This document shows, piece after piece, positions 36,257-45,072 of a stretch of 64,000 nucleotides of DNA. The translations under genes and the position numbers were made by a program. Numbering within the stretch: position 1 is the stretch's first letter; the number at the start of each line of letters is the position of its first letter. Origin of the DNA: Variovorax boronicumulans (GTDB lineage Bacteria; Pseudomonadota; Gammaproteobacteria; Burkholderiales; Burkholderiaceae_C); the NCBI RefSeq assembly GCF_007677875.1, contig NZ_VEDO01000002.1, positions 456,572-520,571 of the forward strand, given 5' to 3'. Below the pieces are notes generated by a model. That model ran no database searches and had not been told where the DNA came from. It saw only the letters and a program-made list of their open reading frames with translations.

Positions 36257-37867
36257 ATGCATTTCGACTTCGCCAACCCCTACAGCTCCGTGCGCACGCC
36301 GGTGTTCGCACGCAATGTCTGCAGCACGTCGCATCCGCTGGCCGCGCAGGCCGGCCTGCGCATGCTGCAGCAGGGCGGCAACGCAGTGGATGCGGCGGTC
36401 GCTGCAGCCGCGGTGATGACCATCGTCGAGCCGGTCAGCAACGGCCTGGGCTCGGACGCCTTCTGCATCCTCTGGGACGGCCGGCAGCTGCACGGCCTCA
36501 ACGCCTCGGGCCGCGCGCCGGCCAGCTGGTCGCCGGGCTATTTCGAGGCCAAGTACGGGAAGGGCGCGGCCCAGCCGCCCAAGCGCGGGCTGGACTCCGT
36601 CACGGTGCCGGGTGCGGTCAGCGCCTGGGCGGCGCTGTCCGAACGTTTCGGCAAGCTGCCCTTCGCAGACCTCATGGCGCCGGCCATCGACATCGCCGAG
36701 CGCGGCTACCTGCTGCCCGTGGTGGTGCAGCAGAAATGGGGGGCTGCGACCGAGGAACTGCGCAGCCAGCCTGGTTTTGCCGATGCCTTCCTGCCCTGGG
36801 GCAGGGCGCCGCGTGTGGGCGAGTTGTTCCAGTTCAAGGCCGCGGCGCGCGGCTTGCGTGCGATTGCCCAGACGCGTGGCGCAGCCTTCTACGGCGGCGA
36901 GATCGCGGCGGCCATCGCCAGATTCTCGGCCGCGCATGGCGGCAGCCTCACGGTGCAGGATTTCGCGGCCTACCAACCCGAGTGGGTGACGCCGCTCGCG
37001 CGCAACTACCGCGGCCACACCCTGCACGAGATCCCGCCCAACGGGCAGGGCATCGCGGCGCTGATCGCGCTCGGCATCCTCGAGAAGTTCGACATCGCCG
37101 GCATGGAAGTGGATGGCGTGGACTCGCAGCACGTGCAGATCGAGGCCATGAAGCTCGCCTTCGCAGACGTCTACCGCTACGTGGGCGAGCCCGGCAGCAT
37201 GGAGGTCACGGCCGAGCAGCTGCTGGACGACGCGTACCTGGCCTCGCGCGCCAGGTTGATCGACGTGCGCCGGGCCCAGGACTTCGGCGCCGGCAACCCG
37301 GTCAAGGGCGGCACGATCTACCTGACCGCGGCCGACGAGAACGGCATGATGGTCAGCTTCATCCAGAGCAACTACATGGGCTTCGGCTCGGGCGCGGTGG
37401 AGCCGGACTTCGGCATCAGCCTGCAGAACCGCGGCCACGGCTTCGCACTGGCCCCGGGCCACAACCAGGTGGCGCCGGGCAAGCGGCCGTTCCACACCAT
37501 CATCCCGGCCTTCCTCACCAAGGACGGCCAGCCCGTCATGAGCTTCGGCGTGATGGGCGCCAACATGCAGCCCCAGGGCCATGTGCAGACCCTCGTGCGC
37601 ATGCTGGACTACGGCCAGAACCCCCAGGCCGCCTGCGACGCGCCGCGCTGGCGCTACAACGCGGGCCTGGAACTCAACGTCGAGTCCGCCATGCGGCCCG
37701 CCACCATCGAAGGCCTGGCCGCGCGTGGCCACCGCATGGAGGTGATCCAGGACTCCTACCAGGACTTCGGCGCCGGCCAGTTCATCTGGCGCGCCGGCGA
37801 CCCGAAGGTCGAGGGCTACGTGGCCGCCAGCGATGCGCGCCGCGACGGCCTGGCCGCGGGCTTCTGA
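36257..37867 (+). CDS. Gamma-glutamyltransferase family protein
   Basis: 536-aa Ntn-hydrolase family member. HPLAAQAGLRMLQQGGNAVDAAVAAAAV (about residue 30) and GLGSDAFCILWDG are the N-terminal hallmarks. The predicted self-cleavage/nucleophile Thr lies in KGGTIYLTAADENGMMVSFIQS, and FGSGAVEPDFGISLQNRG follows. There is no signal peptide, so it looks like the cytoplasmic branch (YwrD-like) rather than the periplasmic glutathione hydrolase. ATG 36257 has AGGAGA upstream; the open frame before it is spurious. An aminotransferase gene follows after 18 bases on the same strand. Confidence 0.88.
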   Translation: MHFDFANPYSSVRTPVFARNVCSTSHPLAAQAGLRMLQQGGNAVDAAVAAAAVMTIVEPVSNGLGSDAFCILWDGRQLHGLNASGRAPASWSPGYFEAKYGKGAAQPPKRGLDSVTVPGAVSAWAALSERFGKLPFADLMAPAIDIAERGYLLPVVVQQKWGAATEELRSQPGFADAFLPWGRAPRVGELFQFKAAARGLRAIAQTRGAAFYGGEIAAAIARFSAAHGGSLTVQDFAAYQPEWVTPLARNYRGHTLHEIPPNGQGIAALIALGILEKFDIAGMEVDGVDSQHVQIEAMKLAFADVYRYVGEPGSMEVTAEQLLDDAYLASRARLIDVRRAQDFGAGNPVKGGTIYLTAADENGMMVSFIQSNYMGFGSGAVEPDFGISLQNRGHGFALAPGHNQVAPGKRPFHTIIPAFLTKDGQPVMSFGVMGANMQPQGHVQTLVRMLDYGQNPQAACDAPRWRYNAGLELNVESAMRPATIEGLAARGHRMEVIQDSYQDFGAGQFIWRAGDPKVEGYVAASDARRDGLAAGF

Positions 37868-37885
37868 TACCCACGAAAGACACGC

Positions 37886-39061
37886 ATGCAATTCGCCGAC
37901 CGTCTCCAGAACGTCGAAACCTCCGCCATCCGCGAGCTTTTCAAGCTGCTCGGCAAGCCCGGCATCATCAGTTTCGCCGGCGGCTTTCCCGATCCCTCGC
38001 TGTTTGACACGGAGGGCATCCGCGAAGCCACGGCCGCGGTGCTGCGCGACACCCCGGGCCCGGTGCTGCAGTACGGGGCCACCGAGGGCTATGGCCCGGC
38101 GCGCGAGCAATTGGCCCGCTTCATGGCGGGCAAGGGCGTGCAGGTCGCGCCCGAGGGCCTGATCGTGACCACGGGCAGCCAGCAGGCGCTGGATCTGATC
38201 GGCAAGACCATGATCTCGCCCGGCGACAAGGTGATCGTCGAGGCGCCGACCTTCCTGGCCACGATCCAGTGCTTCCGGTTGTATGGCGCCCATGTGATCG
38301 GCGCGCCGATCGATGCAGACGGCGTGCTGGTCGATCCGCTCGAGCGCCTGATCGCGGAGCACCGGCCCAAGCTGGTCTACCTGATCCCGAACTTCGGCAA
38401 CCCGCATGGCGCCATGCTGAGCCTGGAGCGGCGCCGCCGCATCCTGGAGATCGCCGCGCGCACCGGCACGCTGGTGGTCGAGGACGACCCCTATGGCGAG
38501 CTGTACTTCGACCAGCCCGCGCCGCCCTCGCTGCTGGCCCTGTCCGCCGAGGTGCCGGGCAGCCGCGAGTGGCTGGCGCACTGCGGCTCCATGAGCAAGA
38601 TCCTGTCGCCCGGCCTGCGCGTGGGCTGGCTCATCGCGCAGCCGGCGCTGTTGGCCAATGCGACGATGTGCAAGCAGTTCAGCGACGCCCATACGTCCAA
38701 CCTCACCCAGGCCACCGCCGCGCACTACCTCACGCTGAACCGCCTGGAAGGTGCGCTGGACCAGGTGCGCAGGGTCTACGCCGAGCGTGCGCGCGTGATG
38801 GCCGTGCGCCTGCGCGCCGAACTGGGCGATGCGATCACCTTCGATGCGCCCAAGGGCGGCATGTTCTTCTGGGCCCGTCTGACCGGCGGCCGCGACGCGA
38901 CCGCGTTCGCGCAGCGCGCGATCGAGAAGCTCGTGGCCTTCGTGCCCGGCGCGCCGTTCTTCGCGCACGATCCCGACCCGTCCACACTGCGGCTGAGCTT
39001 CGCCACGGCCGACGTGGCCAAGATCGAGGAAGGCATCGCGCGGCTGGGCCAGGCCCTGTGA
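37886..39061 (+). CDS. PLP-dependent aminotransferase (fold type I, LysN/2-aminoadipate-like)
   Basis: 391-aa class I/II aminotransferase. ISFAGGFPDPSLFD, then LQYGATEGYGPAREQLARFM, TTGSQQALDLIGK and NFGNPHG occur in family order, and the PLP-Lys lies in GSMSKILSPGLRVGW. The sequence style is that of the 2-aminoadipate/GntR-MocR-like aminotransferases (LysN). The exact amino-acid substrate is not determinable. Its stop shares one base with the yciH start (TGATG), so coupling is likely. Confidence 0.9.
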   Translation: MQFADRLQNVETSAIRELFKLLGKPGIISFAGGFPDPSLFDTEGIREATAAVLRDTPGPVLQYGATEGYGPAREQLARFMAGKGVQVAPEGLIVTTGSQQALDLIGKTMISPGDKVIVEAPTFLATIQCFRLYGAHVIGAPIDADGVLVDPLERLIAEHRPKLVYLIPNFGNPHGAMLSLERRRRILEIAARTGTLVVEDDPYGELYFDQPAPPSLLALSAEVPGSREWLAHCGSMSKILSPGLRVGWLIAQPALLANATMCKQFSDAHTSNLTQATAAHYLTLNRLEGALDQVRRVYAERARVMAVRLRAELGDAITFDAPKGGMFFWARLTGGRDATAFAQRAIEKLVAFVPGAPFFAHDPDPSTLRLSFATADVAKIEEGIARLGQAL

Positions 39062-39417
39062 TGAAGGGCGGTGGTGGCGGTCTGGTCTATTCGACCGAGG
39101 CCGGTCGCATGTGCCCGGCCTGCCGCCAGCCCGTTGCGCAGTGCGCCTGCAAGAAGGCGTCCGCTGCGCCGCAGGGCGACGGCACGGTGCGCGTGCGCCT
39201 GGAAACCAAGGGCCGCAAGGGCAAGGGCGTGACCGTGGTCTGGGGTGTCCCCGTCGACGAGGATGGCCTGCAGAAACTGGGCAAGCAGCTCAAGGCCGCC
39301 TGTGGCACGGGCGGCACGGTCAAGGACGGGCAGATCGAGGTGCAGGGCGACCACGTCGCCCAGGTCATGGAGACCCTGCGCAAGCAGGGCTACCAGGTCA
39401 AGCGCGCGGGCGCTTAG
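39061..39417 (+). CDS. yciH: YciH / SUI1-like translation factor
   Basis: 118-aa homologue of eukaryotic eIF1. The N-terminal part carries a CPAC-x7-CAC cysteine cluster (zinc-knuckle-like). The SUI1 core follows: VRVRLETKGRKGKGVTVVWG, LGKQLKAACGTGGTVKDGQIEVQGDH and VMETLRKQGYQVKRAG. YciH is proposed to influence start-site fidelity and stress translation. Its last 4 bases overlap the end of the converging GST gene. Confidence 0.9.
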   Translation: MKGGGGGLVYSTEAGRMCPACRQPVAQCACKKASAAPQGDGTVRVRLETKGRKGKGVTVVWGVPVDEDGLQKLGKQLKAACGTGGTVKDGQIEVQGDHVAQVMETLRKQGYQVKRAGA

Positions 39418-40040
39418 GCGCTCGCGGCTTCTTCGGCCAGAGCCTTCTGCACGGCGGGGCGCTGTGCCATGCGTTCCATGTGGTCGCGCGTGGCCGGCAG
39501 GCCGGCCAGGTCTACGCCGTCGCCTTCCAGCCAGCCGGCGATCGTGAACAGGTAGGCGTCGGCCACGGAATACTGCGCGCCCATGACCCAGGGGCCGCGC
39601 AGCATCTGCGCTTCGATGAGTTCGAAGCACTCGCGCATGTTGGAGGCGACCTTGCGCTGCATGGACTCGTGGGCCGACTTGTCGTCGGCCCAGCGCGCGC
39701 CGCGGAAGCGGTGGGCATGGGCCACGTGCACGGTCGAACACAGGTAGCTGTTGAAGGCCTGCAACTCGGCGAACGCGAAGGCGTCGTCCAGTGGCGCAAG
39801 GCGGGCTTGCGGCGCGCTCTGGGCGATGAAGGCGAGGATGGCAGGCGTCTCCGTCAGCGCGCCGCGTTCGGTGACGAGCGCTGGCACCCGGCCCTTGGGG
39901 TTGATCGCCAGGTAGGCGGGCTGGCGCTGTTCGCCATCGGCGAAGTTCAGCCGCTGGGTGCGGTAGGGCAGGCCACTTTCCGCCAGCGCGATGTGGGAAG
40001 CGCGTGCGCAGGTCTTGGGGGCGTAGTACAGCGTCAGCAT
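39414..40040 (-). CDS. Glutathione S-transferase family protein
   Basis: 208-aa cytosolic GST. The thioredoxin-like N-domain has LTLYYAPKTCARASHIALAESG (residues 2-23) and NPKGRVPALVTERGALTETPAIL, where the cis-Pro and glutathione-gamma-Glu-binding segment lies. The all-helical C-domain contains SVADAYLFTIAGWL. The closest overall pattern is the bacterial beta/GstA group; the Cys at residue 11 fits that class. The substrate is unknown. Confidence 0.88.
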   Translation of the reverse strand: MLTLYYAPKTCARASHIALAESGLPYRTQRLNFADGEQRQPAYLAINPKGRVPALVTERGALTETPAILAFIAQSAPQARLAPLDDAFAFAELQAFNSYLCSTVHVAHAHRFRGARWADDKSAHESMQRKVASNMRECFELIEAQMLRGPWVMGAQYSVADAYLFTIAGWLEGDGVDLAGLPATRDHMERMAQRPAVQKALAEEAASA

Positions 40041-40214
40041 GGTGGCTTGAGGGTGATGAGAACCGGGTCGAGTGTAGGTGCCCCTGCGAGCAGCCTTGTC
40101 CTACAAGTGCGCGGGCGTTCGGGGTGCGAACGGCGCCGGCGCCGTCCGGCGCGCGGGCGCCTGTGCCATTCCTAGACTCTGAGCCATCGTCAGCCAGAAC
40201 ACCAGAGGTTCACC

Positions 40215-40697
40215 ATGTCTGTGCAACACCCCAACGAACGCTTCCAGCGCAGCCGGCCTTTCGCGTACTTCGGTCTGGTCTGCGCCCTGGCCGTCGGCGC
40301 CGCCAGCGCGCAGGTCGCGACAGCGACCCAGACGGGTATCGACAACTCCGGCAGTTATGAGCGCGAACGCGCCGCATGCCTGAGCGGTGCGACGCCGCAA
40401 GCGCAGGACACCTGCCTGCGCGAAGCCGCCAACGCCCAGGCCGACAAACGCAAAGGCGATCTGCAGACGCAGGGCCAGGACCAGTTGACGGCCAATGCGA
40501 TGCGCCGCTGCGACGCGCTGGGCGGCGAAGACCATGCCGCCTGCACGGCGCGTGTGCTGGGCTACGGCAACCAGAGCGGCAGCGTGGGGGGCGGCGGTGT
40601 GATCCGCGAAGTCGAGACGGTGGTCGTGCCGCCCGGCCAGACGGAAGTGACCATTGAACCCAAGACCGAGAATCCGGTGTTGGTGGTGCCGCGCTGA
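40215..40697 (+). CDS. Secreted protein of unknown function
   Basis: 160-aa protein with an N-terminal signal peptide (hydrophobic core about residues 19-30, cleavage likely after ASA). The mature part is polar and contains four to five Cys (ERAACLSG, DTCLREA, RRCDALGG, HAACTAR), suggesting disulfides in the periplasm. It ends with a glycine run and a Val-rich tail (VVVPPGQTEVTIEP, PVLVVPR). I recognise no domain. It is divergent from GST; the 174-base gap has a TAGACT -10-like hexamer at 40173-40178. Its 3' end sits in a strong convergent hairpin. Confidence 0.75.
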   Translation: MSVQHPNERFQRSRPFAYFGLVCALAVGAASAQVATATQTGIDNSGSYERERAACLSGATPQAQDTCLREAANAQADKRKGDLQTQGQDQLTANAMRRCDALGGEDHAACTARVLGYGNQSGSVGGGGVIREVETVVVPPGQTEVTIEPKTENPVLVVPR

Positions 40698-40717
40698 GCG
40701 CTGCTGCGCTCAGCGCG
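40690..40717. terminator. Bidirectional hairpin between convergent genes
   Basis: GCGCTGAGCG (40691-40700) and its perfect complement (40707-40716) around CTGCTG, extended by one more pair to an 11-bp stem. It spans the stop of the secreted-protein gene and abuts the stop of the ProQ-family gene on the other strand. No U-tract is present on either side. Confidence 0.5.
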
Positions 40718-41420
40718 CGGCGCGCACGCGGCGGTCGTCGCGGGCCTGCGCGAGCAGGGACGCCACATCCTCGGGCGCGAGGCCGTACTGGTCGGCGAAC
40801 ACGGTTTCGCTGAGACCGCCCAGTTCGAACGCGCGTAGCAGGGCCTCGCGCCGGGCGATGTCGGCGGCCTGGTCCTGGTCTGCTGCATCCAGCAGAGCGG
40901 CCAGCGTGTCCGGGTTCACTTTAACTGCGGCCGAATAGCCGGCGCGGTCCAGCCCGCTCTGCACGAACAGCGCGCGCACACGCGCACGCAGCGCAGGCTG
41001 CAGATCTTCCTTGCTGCGGGCCTGGCGGCGCTTGAACAGCTCGACCAGGGCATGGTGCTGGTGGTCCAGCGCCAGTGGCGCGACGGGATGGCCGTCCAGG
41101 TCGTGGCGCTGGTCCCCACGCGCCAAGCTCTCGAGATAGCGCGATGAACGCGCATGCTGGCCCAGCGCCTCCTTCAGTGCGGCAGGGTCGAACAGGCCTG
41201 CATGGCGTTCCATCAGGTCCTGGAAGGTGCCGAGCTTGAGCGGGCGGAAGCGCGCGCCAAACAGCGCAGGGTGCAGTTCGGCCAGCTGCTCCAGCAGCGG
41301 GTGGACGGGACGGCCCTGCGGGCGCTGCTGCTGGCCTTGGCGGCCCGGCTGGCGGCGACGCTTACGTTGCTGCGTGGGTGCGTCTGCGGGCGGCGAAGAG
41401 GTGGTGGAGGCTTCGGTCAT
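40710..41420 (-). CDS. ProQ/FinO family RNA-binding protein
   Basis: 236-aa RNA chaperone candidate. A basic, Gln/Arg-rich N-terminal tail (about residues 15-40, QQRKRRRQPGRQGQQQ) precedes the FinO/ProQ fold, seen as HPLLEQLAELHPALFGARFRPLKLGTFQDLM, RYLESLARGDQRHDLDGHPV, and then HALVELFKRRQARSK. The C-terminal ~80 residues are Ala/Asp-rich. ProQ/FinO proteins bind structured sRNAs and mRNA 3' ends. Here it is monocistronic. Confidence 0.88.
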   Translation of the reverse strand: MTEASTTSSPPADAPTQQRKRRRQPGRQGQQQRPQGRPVHPLLEQLAELHPALFGARFRPLKLGTFQDLMERHAGLFDPAALKEALGQHARSSRYLESLARGDQRHDLDGHPVAPLALDHQHHALVELFKRRQARSKEDLQPALRARVRALFVQSGLDRAGYSAAVKVNPDTLAALLDAADQDQAADIARREALLRAFELGGLSETVFADQYGLAPEDVASLLAQARDDRRVRAAR

Positions 41421-41576
41421 TGCGGGGCGATTGTAGGAAGCCGGCCCGTGTCACATCCGTTTGCAAATTTCTGGGTCTGAATGTGCATAGGTCACGTTGC
41501 GTGCGTGCCCATGTCACGCGGCATTCATCGGGTGCTCCTTACACTTTCGTTGCCCGAACGCAACAGGAGCCGCGCC

Positions 41577-41777
41577 ATGCCTTCACCCCACGACGCCCCG
41601 CCTTCCGCCCCGTCCCTGGCCGCCTTCGCGCGGCATCAAGGACAGCAGTTCATGCAGCGCCTTGCAGGCCATGGCGTCGCCCGGTCGGACGCCGCGCCGC
41701 AGGCTCCGGAGGCCGCCGACGGCCAAGGCGACTGGCCCGACCTGGACCAGCGCGTGCGCGCCGTCGGAGAGTGGTGA
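41577..41777 (+). CDS. Small hypothetical protein
   Basis: 66-aa hydrophilic, Ala/Pro-rich protein. ATG 41577 has CAGGAG about 8 bases upstream and a TACACT -10-like hexamer at 41540-41545, which supports a real gene. No domain is recognised; the segment LAAFARHQGQQFMQRLAG looks amphipathic-helical. It converges on the luciferase-like gene with 9 bases between. Confidence 0.55.
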   Translation: MPSPHDAPPSAPSLAAFARHQGQQFMQRLAGHGVARSDAAPQAPEAADGQGDWPDLDQRVRAVGEW

Positions 41778-41786
41778 GCGCCTGCA

Positions 41787-42773
41787 TCAGCCCCGGTGCA
41801 CCTGCGCCAGGATCTCGTAGGACCGCACCCGGGCCGCGTGATCGAAGATCTGCGTGGCAATCATCAACTCGTCCGCGCCCGTGCGGTCGATGAATTCCTT
41901 CAACTGGCGACGCACCGTGTCCGGCGAACCAATCGCTGCTGCGCTCATGGTCTGGGCCAGGATGGCCTGCTCGGGCGCCGTGAGTTGCTCCAGATAACCC
42001 GGCTTGGGCGGCTGCAGCCGCGACGGCCGGCCACTGCGCAAGTTGACAAAGGCCTGCTGCATCGAACTGGCCAGCAGCTGCGCTTCCTCGTCGGTGTCGG
42101 CGGCGAACACCCCCATTCCCAGCATCACGTGCGGCTTGGCCAATTGGGCCGAAGGCTTGAAGCGCGCGCGGTAGATGGCGATGGCGTCCATCATCGCGGC
42201 AGGTGCGAAGTGCGAGGCAAAGGCGTAGGGCAGGCCGAGCTCGGCAGCCAGCTGGGCCCCGAACAGGCTGGAACCCAGGATCCAGATCGGCACCTGCAGG
42301 CCGGTGCCCGGGATCGCCTGGATGCGCGCATTGGCGGCCTGCGGCGACAGGTAATGTATGAGTTCCACCACGTCCTGCGGAAACTGGTCGGGCGATTCGA
42401 AGGCGTCGCGGCGCAGTGCGCGCGCCGTGGCCTGGTCCGACCCCGGCGCGCGGCCCAGGCCCAGGTCGATGCGGCCGGGGAACAGCGATTCCAGCGTGCC
42501 GAACTGCTCGGCGATCACAAGCGGCGAGTGGTTGGGCAGCATGATGCCGCCGGCGCCCACGCGGATGGTCTTGGTGCCGCCCGCCACATGGGCGATGACG
42601 ACCGAGGTCGCGGCGCTGGCAATGCCAGGCATGCCATGGTGCTCGGCCAGCCAGAAGCGCTGGTAGCCCAGGCGCTCGGCGTGCTGCGCCAGGTCGCGGC
42701 TGTTGTGGAAGGCCTGGGCGGCGTCGCCGCCTTCCACGATGGGGCAGAGGTCGAGTACGGAAAGTGCGGTCAT
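41787..42773 (-). CDS. LLM-class luciferase-like flavin monooxygenase (YhbW-like)
   Basis: 328-aa TIM-barrel monooxygenase using reduced FMN or F420-like cofactors. [18 protein letters not shown] is the N-terminal family signature; [46 protein letters not shown] and [16 protein letters not shown] follow. This is the YhbW/AlkB-like monooxygenase group 1 pattern. The substrate is unknown. The haloacid dehalogenase-like gene lies 47 bases upstream on the same strand. Confidence 0.9.
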   Translation of the reverse strand: MTALSVLDLCPIVEGGDAAQAFHNSRDLAQHAERLGYQRFWLAEHHGMPGIASAATSVVIAHVAGGTKTIRVGAGGIMLPNHSPLVIAEQFGTLESLFPGRIDLGLGRAPGSDQATARALRRDAFESPDQFPQDVVELIHYLSPQAANARIQAIPGTGLQVPIWILGSSLFGAQLAAELGLPYAFASHFAPAAMMDAIAIYRARFKPSAQLAKPHVMLGMGVFAADTDEEAQLLASSMQQAFVNLRSGRPSRLQPPKPGYLEQLTAPEQAILAQTMSAAAIGSPDTVRRQLKEFIDRTGADELMIATQIFDHAARVRSYEILAQVHRG

Positions 42774-42820
42774 GGCCGGCGATCCTAGCCAGACCCGCTA
42801 AACCGTGCTGGCGTGGTGCT

Positions 42821-43519
42821 TCAGGCGCCGAGCTGGTCCGCCAGGTCGTTGAAGTCGCGGCAGTGCAGGTCGTTGCCGGGCTGCGGCGACACGTCCTTGG
42901 GCCGGTCCGCTCCGAATTCCAGAGAACGCTCGATGTAGGCAGTCTGCAGGCCGCATGCGCGCGCGGCGGCCAGGTCGCTGTGGTGCGCGGCCACCAGCAT
43001 GACCTCGCCAGGCGGCAGGTCGAACACACGCGCCACGCCGAGGTAAGTGGCCGGGTCCGGCTTGTAGGCCCGGAACACCTCGGCCGACAGGATGCAGTCC
43101 CAGGGCAGGCCGGCGCGCTTGGCCATGTTGGTCAGGAGGGCGATGTTGCCGTTGGACAGCGTGCAGATGGTGTAGTGCCGCTTCAGGCGCGCCAGGCCGG
43201 TCAGCACGTCGGGCCAGGGGTCCAGCCGGTGCCAGGCCTTGTTGAGCTGCCGCCGTTCTTCCTGCGGCATGGCCTGCAGGCCGAAGCGCGGCAGGATCTC
43301 GTCCAGGATCAGGCGGTGCAGGTCGTCGATCAGGGTCCAGCCCAGCGCGCCCGAGCGCACGCGTTCCATGGCCGGCTGGTAGCCGGCACGCCAGGCCCGA
43401 GCGAACGCCGCGCCATCGACCTCAGGATGCAGTGCGCCGATCTCCCGGGCGATGCTGCCGTGCCAGTCGACCACCGTGCCGAAGGTGTCGAAGGCCAGTA
43501 CGGCTGGCGGCAATGGCAT
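42821..43519 (-). CDS. Haloacid dehalogenase type II (HAD superfamily)
   Basis: 232-aa HAD hydrolase of the L-2-haloacid dehalogenase type. Motif I FDTFGTVVDW has the nucleophile D10, motif II is TLSNGN, the motif III lysine is in YKPDPATYLGVA, and the final acidic segment is VMLVAAHHSDLAAARACGL. AAHHSDL in place of the usual AAHxxDL fits the dehalogenase branch. It may be co-transcribed with the monooxygenase gene downstream. Actual dehalogenation is predicted by family only. Confidence 0.87.
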   Translation of the reverse strand: MPLPPAVLAFDTFGTVVDWHGSIAREIGALHPEVDGAAFARAWRAGYQPAMERVRSGALGWTLIDDLHRLILDEILPRFGLQAMPQEERRQLNKAWHRLDPWPDVLTGLARLKRHYTICTLSNGNIALLTNMAKRAGLPWDCILSAEVFRAYKPDPATYLGVARVFDLPPGEVMLVAAHHSDLAAARACGLQTAYIERSLEFGADRPKDVSPQPGNDLHCRDFNDLADQLGA

Positions 43520-43782
43520 GGGCGTCTCCTTTTCGCTGGTGCTTTACATCCCATTCATGACCAAATGTTTCAAGCCGGTGTATCGTTGCGCGCTGGCCGC
43601 GGGCATCGCATTTGCTTGTGGTCTGGGAATCCCGCCATTGTGTCTGGTTTGCAAAGCCGGTACGTCGCGGGCTGTGGATGGGAACTCGCCGGAGCCGGCC
43701 CGATCCACCGTGGCGCCTCGCTGCCACGCCCGATCCGGCCGTTCCGGTTTCGAGAGCACGCCGTCCCCCACAGGTCTCTTCC

Positions 43783-45054
43783 ATGCCGATTCTGAACCCT
43801 CTCTTGCGCCTCCGTGACCTGTGTCTGCCGCTGCTGCTGGCGCTGCTGGCCGCCACTGGCTGTTCGCGCGGCACGGGTGAGAGCAAGGCCGCTGCACCGG
43901 CCGCCGCACCCCAGGCCAAGGACGTGGGCGTGGTGACGCTCAAGACCGAACGCATGCCGGTCACGACCGAACTGGCGGGCCGCACCGTGGCGCCCGTGAT
44001 CGCGCAGATCAGGCCACAGGTCGGCGGCATCGTGCAGCAGCGCCTGTTCACCGAAGGCTCCAACGTCAAGGCCGGCCAGGTGCTGTACCAGCTGGACCCG
44101 GCCAGCTTCGAGGCCACGGCCGCCAGCGCGCGCGCTGCCGTGCGCCGCGCCGAGACCACGCTGGCCACGGCCCGCAGCGTGGCCAGGCGCAATGCCGAGC
44201 TCGTCAAGATCGACGCCATCAGCCAGCAGGTCAACGAACAGACCCAGGCCGCCGCCGAGCAGGCCGAGGCCGACGTGGCCGTGGCGCGCGCGGCCGAGCA
44301 GACCGCCCGCATCAACCTCGCGCGCACGCGCATCGTCGCGCCCATCAGCGGCTGGATCGAGCTGTCCAGCGTGACGGCCGGCGCGCTGGTCACGGCCGAC
44401 CAGGCCACGCCGCTGACCACCATCCAGCAACTCGATCCGATCAACGTGCACGTGACGCAGTCGAGCGCCGAACTGCTGCGCTTGAAGCGCGAGCTGGCCA
44501 GCGGGCGGCTGTCGCGCGGCCGTGCGGACGAGGCGCCGATCCGTGTGCTGCTGGAAGACGGCAGCGTCTACCCCCATGCCGGCAAGCTGACCTTCGCCGG
44601 CGTGACCGTGGATGCCGGCACCGGAAGCGTGACGCTGCGCGCCGTGGTGCCCAACCCCGACCGCATGCTGATGCCCGGCATGTACGTGCGCGCCGTGCTC
44701 GAGGAGGGCGTGGCCGAGGACGCGCTGCTGGTGCCGCAGCAGGCCGTGACGCGCGCGCCCGATGGCAGCGCCTCGGCGCTCGTGGTGGGGCCGGACGACA
44801 AACTGGTCAAGCGGCCCGTGACGGTTGGCCGCGCCGTGGCCAACCGCTGGCAGGTGCTCGATGGCCTGCAGGCCGGCGACCGCGTGCTGGTCGAAGGCTC
44901 GCAGCGCGCGCGCGCCGGCGACCTGGTGCGTGCCAGCGAGGTCCAGCCCAAGGCTGGCGCCGGCGCACCGGCGCCGGCCAATGGCAAGGGCGGCCCCGGA
45001 CCGGGCCCGGTGGCCAGCGCAAGCCCGCTGGTCGACGCCAAGATTGTGCGCTGA
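43783..45054 (+). CDS. RND efflux periplasmic adaptor lipoprotein (AcrA/MexA family)
   Basis: 423-aa membrane-fusion protein. Lipoprotein signal with lipobox LLAATGC (Cys about residue 27). The lipoyl/hairpin region is TTELAGRTVAPVIAQIRPQVGGIVQQRLFTEGSNVKAGQVLYQLD, and INLARTRIVAPISGWIELSSVTAGALVTADQ is also diagnostic. The C-terminus is a Pro/Ala/Gly-rich tail. It leads a three-gene operon, with the RND pump after 18 bases. The 263-base gap upstream (43520-43782) shows no regulator gene and no clear operator. Confidence 0.93.
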   Translation: MPILNPLLRLRDLCLPLLLALLAATGCSRGTGESKAAAPAAAPQAKDVGVVTLKTERMPVTTELAGRTVAPVIAQIRPQVGGIVQQRLFTEGSNVKAGQVLYQLDPASFEATAASARAAVRRAETTLATARSVARRNAELVKIDAISQQVNEQTQAAAEQAEADVAVARAAEQTARINLARTRIVAPISGWIELSSVTAGALVTADQATPLTTIQQLDPINVHVTQSSAELLRLKRELASGRLSRGRADEAPIRVLLEDGSVYPHAGKLTFAGVTVDAGTGSVTLRAVVPNPDRMLMPGMYVRAVLEEGVAEDALLVPQQAVTRAPDGSASALVVGPDDKLVKRPVTVGRAVANRWQVLDGLQAGDRVLVEGSQRARAGDLVRASEVQPKAGAGAPAPANGKGGPGPGPVASASPLVDAKIVR

Positions 45055-45072
45055 GCGCCGGGAGACCTGTCC

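Noticed and set aside
35537..38968. Very long minus-strand frame covering nth and beyond
   Set aside because: Only the nth part (35537-36175) is real; the rest is an antisense shadow of the gamma-glutamyltransferase and aminotransferase genes.
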